NCBI RefSeq assembly: GCF_025699295.1
Contig: NZ_JAILWB010000019.1
Coordinates: 36,903-100,902, forward strand
DNA from: Hydrogenophaga sp.
GTDB lineage: Bacteria; Pseudomonadota; Gammaproteobacteria; Burkholderiales; Burkholderiaceae_C
Direction of reading: 5' to 3'
DNA length: 64,000 bases
The notes under the pieces were generated by a model. That model saw only the letters and a list, made by a program, of their open reading frames with translations, searched no databases and was not told where the DNA came from. A program made the position numbers and the translations under genes. Below are positions 61,439 through 64,000 of the stretch, piece by piece. Positions within the stretch are counted from its first letter, which is position 1. Every line of letters starts with the position of its first letter.

Positions 61439-62842
61439 TCAGCCATCCGCCTGCAGGAAGCGCAGGAAGCGCTCGTCGTTCGCGTACGCGACGTTGACGC
61501 GCATCGAGGCTTGTGTGGACTGGCGGTCCGGATAGAACACCGCCCCCGGTGAAATGAAGATGCCTTGCGCGGCTGCGCGGCGCGCCAGTTCGATTTCACC
61601 CTGGCCATCGGGAAGTGCGATCCACGCGTAGTAGCCGCCGCTGTAGGGGCAGAGCAGCCGCAGGCCGGCCTGCTGAAGTGCGCGGATCGACTGGCGCTGC
61701 GCCGCTTCCAGCCGCGTCTTGAGTCGCGTGAGGTGCCTGCGGTACTGGCCACCGACGATCAGCTCGCAGACCACGCGCTCGACGAAGTCGGAGGTGGAGA
61801 CGATGGTCACCATCTTCAGGTCACACAGCGCATTGATGATGGCCTGCGGCCCCGCAATGAAGCCCACGCGCAGCCCGGCTGAAAGTGTCTTGGAGAAGCT
61901 GCTGACGTAGATCACGCGTTCGAGCTGGTCCAGCGCCGACAGGCGCGGCGCGCTCGCGGGCATGAGGTCGGCGAAGGGGTCGTCCTCGACGATCTGGAAA
62001 CCGTGCTGCGCGGCCAGCTGCAGCAGCCGGTGCGCCTTGGCCAGCGAGATCGAGCCTCCGGTGGGGTTGTGCGCCAGCGATTGCGTGAAGAACACCTTGG
62101 GGCGGTGCGCCGCGGCCAGTTGCTGCAGCGCGTCCAGGTCGGGGCCGTCGTGCAGGCGCGGCACGCCGACCATCTCCACCTTGGCGAGCTTGAGCTTGCC
62201 GAACAGCGGGTAGTAGCCCGGCGAGTCCACCAGCACCACGTCGCCCGGCTCCAGCAGGTGCCGCACGATCAGGTCGAGCGCGTGGTTAGCGCCCTGCGTG
62301 AGCAGGACCTGGCCCACCTCGGCCTGGATCGCGCGCTCGTGCAGCAGGCGCGCCACGGTCTGGCGCAGCGGCAGGTAGCCCCAGGGGGTGCCGTAGCCGT
62401 GTTCGAGCTGGCCCCAGGTCGTGGCGCGCACGCCGCGCAGGTGGCGGCCGAGTTCGGAGCCTTCCATCCACGACGGTGGCGGGCGGCCGTCGCCCACGCG
62501 CACCTCGTAGTGCTGTTCCAGCTGCTCGCGCAGCAGCGAGACCACGTCCACCGCCTCGCTCTGGTGCGCGGCCGGGGCCAGCGCCCGGTGGCCCGGTGCC
62601 TTGCGCGTGAAGTAGCCGGAGCCCGGGCGCGCTTCGGCATAACCCCGCGCGATCAGGCGGTTGTAGGCCTCGACCACGGTGTTGCGCGACAGCGCTTCCT
62701 TCTCCGCGCAGTCGCGGATCGAACGCAGGCGGCTGCCCGCGGGCAGCAGGCCGTTGTCGACGGCGGCGGCCAGGCGCTTGAACAGGGCTTCGACCTTGGT
62801 GTCGGGCGATGGCTGGTCCGGCGGCGTGGGCGGTGCAGGCAT
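61439..62842 (-). CDS. MocR-type GntR/aminotransferase transcriptional regulator
   Basis: The 467-residue protein has an N-terminal winged-helix domain (about residues 15-80: RLRSIRDCAEKEALSRNTVV) and a fold-type I aminotransferase domain. Its PLP lysine lies in the motif SSFSKTLSAGLRVGF, and HNPTGGS and GGYYAWI are further landmarks. MocR proteins use PLP as a sensor and mostly regulate. It is divergent from a TRAP binding protein with a perfect inverted repeat in the gap. GGAG precedes the ATG. Confidence 0.92.
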   Translation of the reverse strand: MPAPPTPPDQPSPDTKVEALFKRLAAAVDNGLLPAGSRLRSIRDCAEKEALSRNTVVEAYNRLIARGYAEARPGSGYFTRKAPGHRALAPAAHQSEAVDVVSLLREQLEQHYEVRVGDGRPPPSWMEGSELGRHLRGVRATTWGQLEHGYGTPWGYLPLRQTVARLLHERAIQAEVGQVLLTQGANHALDLIVRHLLEPGDVVLVDSPGYYPLFGKLKLAKVEMVGVPRLHDGPDLDALQQLAAAHRPKVFFTQSLAHNPTGGSISLAKAHRLLQLAAQHGFQIVEDDPFADLMPASAPRLSALDQLERVIYVSSFSKTLSAGLRVGFIAGPQAIINALCDLKMVTIVSTSDFVERVVCELIVGGQYRRHLTRLKTRLEAAQRQSIRALQQAGLRLLCPYSGGYYAWIALPDGQGEIELARRAAAQGIFISPGAVFYPDRQSTQASMRVNVAYANDERFLRFLQADG

Positions 62843-62865
62843 GGCTGTCTCCTTGTTTTTATGGG

Positions 62866-62895
62866 TACAGTTTGTTCATCTGTCACCAAACTGTA
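62866..62895. promoter_or_regulatory. Perfect inverted repeat, candidate MocR operator
   Basis: TACAGTTTG at 62866-62874 and CAAACTGTA at 62887-62895 match exactly across 12 bases. The dyad overlaps a plausible rightward promoter (TTGTTC at 62872-62877, TATCCT at 62894-62899, 16-base spacer). It sits 24 bases before the MocR start, so both genes could be controlled from it. Confidence 0.65.
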
Positions 62896-63030
62896 TCCTT
62901 TGTGTGTGGGGTGTGTCGATAGACTTTGTGCAGTCTTGCGAGGACGGCGGGAGTTCAACACCCGCGCCCCGCGAGACACGCGACCCGCCCGGGCGGGATG
63001 AACCAACCAGAATCCAGATGGAGACAAGCC

Positions 63031-64000
63031 ATGACCGATAAGACCGTGCCACGCCGCGCGATGCTCAAGTCCGCCCTCGCCGGGGCCGCCGCCGCGGGCC
63101 TTGCCGCGCCGCAGCTGGCCCACGCCCAGTCCACTGTGACCTGGCGCATGCAGGCGCTGTGGGACGGTGGCACCACGCCCCAGAAGTTCGAGGAACAGTT
63201 CGTGGCCCGCGTCGCCGAGCTGACCGGCGGGCGCTTCAAGATCAACCTGTTCGCCGCCGGCCAGATCGTGCCCGCCGCGCAGGCTTTCGACGCCGTGCGC
63301 GGTGGCGCCTTCGAGATGATGAAGACCTTCGACGGCTACGAGGCCGGCAAGATCCCGTCTTTCGCCTTCACCAGCACCATCCCGTTCGGTTTTGCCGAAA
63401 GCGACGAGTACGAGGCCTGGTTCTATGAAAAGGGTGGCCTGGAGCTGGCGCGCCAGGCCTATGCGCCGGCCGGCCTGCACTACATCGCGCCCACGGTGTA
63501 TGGCCAGGAGCCGCTGCACTCCAAGGTGCCGGTGCGCAAGATTGCCGACCTCGCCGGCAAGAAGGGCCGTTTCGTGGGCCTGGCTTCGTCGGTGATGGGC
63601 GCCTTCGGCGTGGCCGTGACGCCGCTGCCCACGGGCGAGGTCTACTCCGCGCTGGACAAGGGCGTGATCGACATGGCCGACCGGGGCGACCTCACCGCCA
63701 ACTTCGAGGCCGGCCTGGCCGAGGTGGCGAAGTACGTCATCGTGCCGGGCTTCCACCAGCCCACCACCGCCACCGCCTACGTGGCCAACCGCACCGCGTT
63801 CGACAAGCTGCCGGCCGAGTTCAAGGCCGCGCTGGTCGTCGCGGCGCGCGAGGTCTCGGGCGCGCTGCGCCAGCGCATCCTGGTCAACGACGCCTCGGTG
63901 CTCGCGAAGTACAAGGCCAAGGGCTGCGAGATCATCCGCTTCAGCGCGGCCGACATCGCCGCTGCCCGCCCCAAGGCCATCGAGGCCTGGCGCGCCGCCA
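63031..64000 (+). CDS. TAT-exported TRAP transporter substrate-binding protein, 5' part (runs off window)
   Basis: The frame is open from the ATG at 63031 to the last base, 323 residues so far. The N-terminus has a twin-arginine leader (PRRAMLKSALAGAAAAGLAAP, cut near AHAQ). The rest is a DctP-type fold (WRMQALWDGGTTPQKFEEQF, VPVRKIADLAGKKGRFVGL, YSALDKGVIDMADRGD). TAT-exported TRAP binding proteins form a subgroup that often binds 2-oxo acids or aromatic acids. GGAGA lies before the start. The permease genes, if present, lie beyond the right edge. Probably regulated by the divergent MocR protein. Confidence 0.88.
   Translation, partial: MTDKTVPRRAMLKSALAGAAAAGLAAPQLAHAQSTVTWRMQALWDGGTTPQKFEEQFVARVAELTGGRFKINLFAAGQIVPAAQAFDAVRGGAFEMMKTFDGYEAGKIPSFAFTSTIPFGFAESDEYEAWFYEKGGLELARQAYAPAGLHYIAPTVYGQEPLHSKVPVRKIADLAGKKGRFVGLASSVMGAFGVAVTPLPTGEVYSALDKGVIDMADRGDLTANFEAGLAEVAKYVIVPGFHQPTTATAYVANRTAFDKLPAEFKAALVVAAREVSGALRQRILVNDASVLAKYKAKGCEIIRFSAADIAAARPKAIEAWRAA

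Overview
The window is GC-rich, gene-dense chromosomal DNA of a betaproteobacterium, most likely a member of the Comamonadaceae (Hydrogenophaga, Acidovorax or Variovorax type). That placement is an inference from the gene families (aerobic benzoyl-CoA box pathway, HemX/HemY tail of the hem operon, H-NS of the short HvrA type, YegP-tailed TrpS) and from the CCCCTCAAGGGG intergenic repeats. No insertion sequence, prophage, CRISPR array or rRNA was seen. About 54 protein genes and one tRNA gene are supported.

Layout. 1-5344: aerobic benzoate degradation. The cut-off 3' end of the boxR regulator is followed by a strong-looking promoter with TGCA repeats and then boxC, boxB and boxA, which make and cleave the ring epoxide of benzoyl-CoA. 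5546-20979: an extended formate dehydrogenase (FDH) island. It holds accessory genes (DUF3305, a glutamine-amidotransferase-like hydrolase, DUF3306, a 700-residue polyferredoxin, a TorD-like chaperone), a convergent NtrC-type two-component system, and then a TAT-target peptide, fdhA, fdhB, a lipoprotein, the cytochrome b subunit and an exported small protein. After a terminator comes fdhD. A 17-bp palindrome and a -24/-12-like element between the response regulator and the fdh operon suggest sigma-54 control by that two-component system.

21066-30000: housekeeping genes. These are upp, an ABC permease with a truncated haemoglobin, an Smr protein, radC, fkpB-ispH, serS coupled to an FkbM methyltransferase, and tRNA-Ser(CGA). 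30054-36807: a histidine kinase and a LuxR-type regulator facing each other, then a leftward run of trpS, an M50 protease, yciO, a DMT exporter and RNase AM. 36845-44153: ppc, divergent from hemC-hemD-hemX-hemY. 44231-49189: rne with a long leader, divergent from rluC and an H-NS-like gene.

49281-64000: metabolic genes. These are a nucleotide-sugar epimerase, a long-chain acyl-CoA synthetase, a hydratase with a LysR regulator, and a divergent operon of an indolepyruvate-oxidoreductase pair with a complete TRAP transporter (dctP, dctQ, dctM). An esterase, a MocR-type regulator and a second, TAT-exported TRAP binding protein that runs off the right edge complete the region. The last two are divergent around a perfect inverted repeat.

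Most genes sit in operons with ATGA or TGATG stop-start overlaps. The parts least explained by known biology are the accessory proteins of the FDH island, its sigma-54 control region, and the iorAB-TRAP operon.
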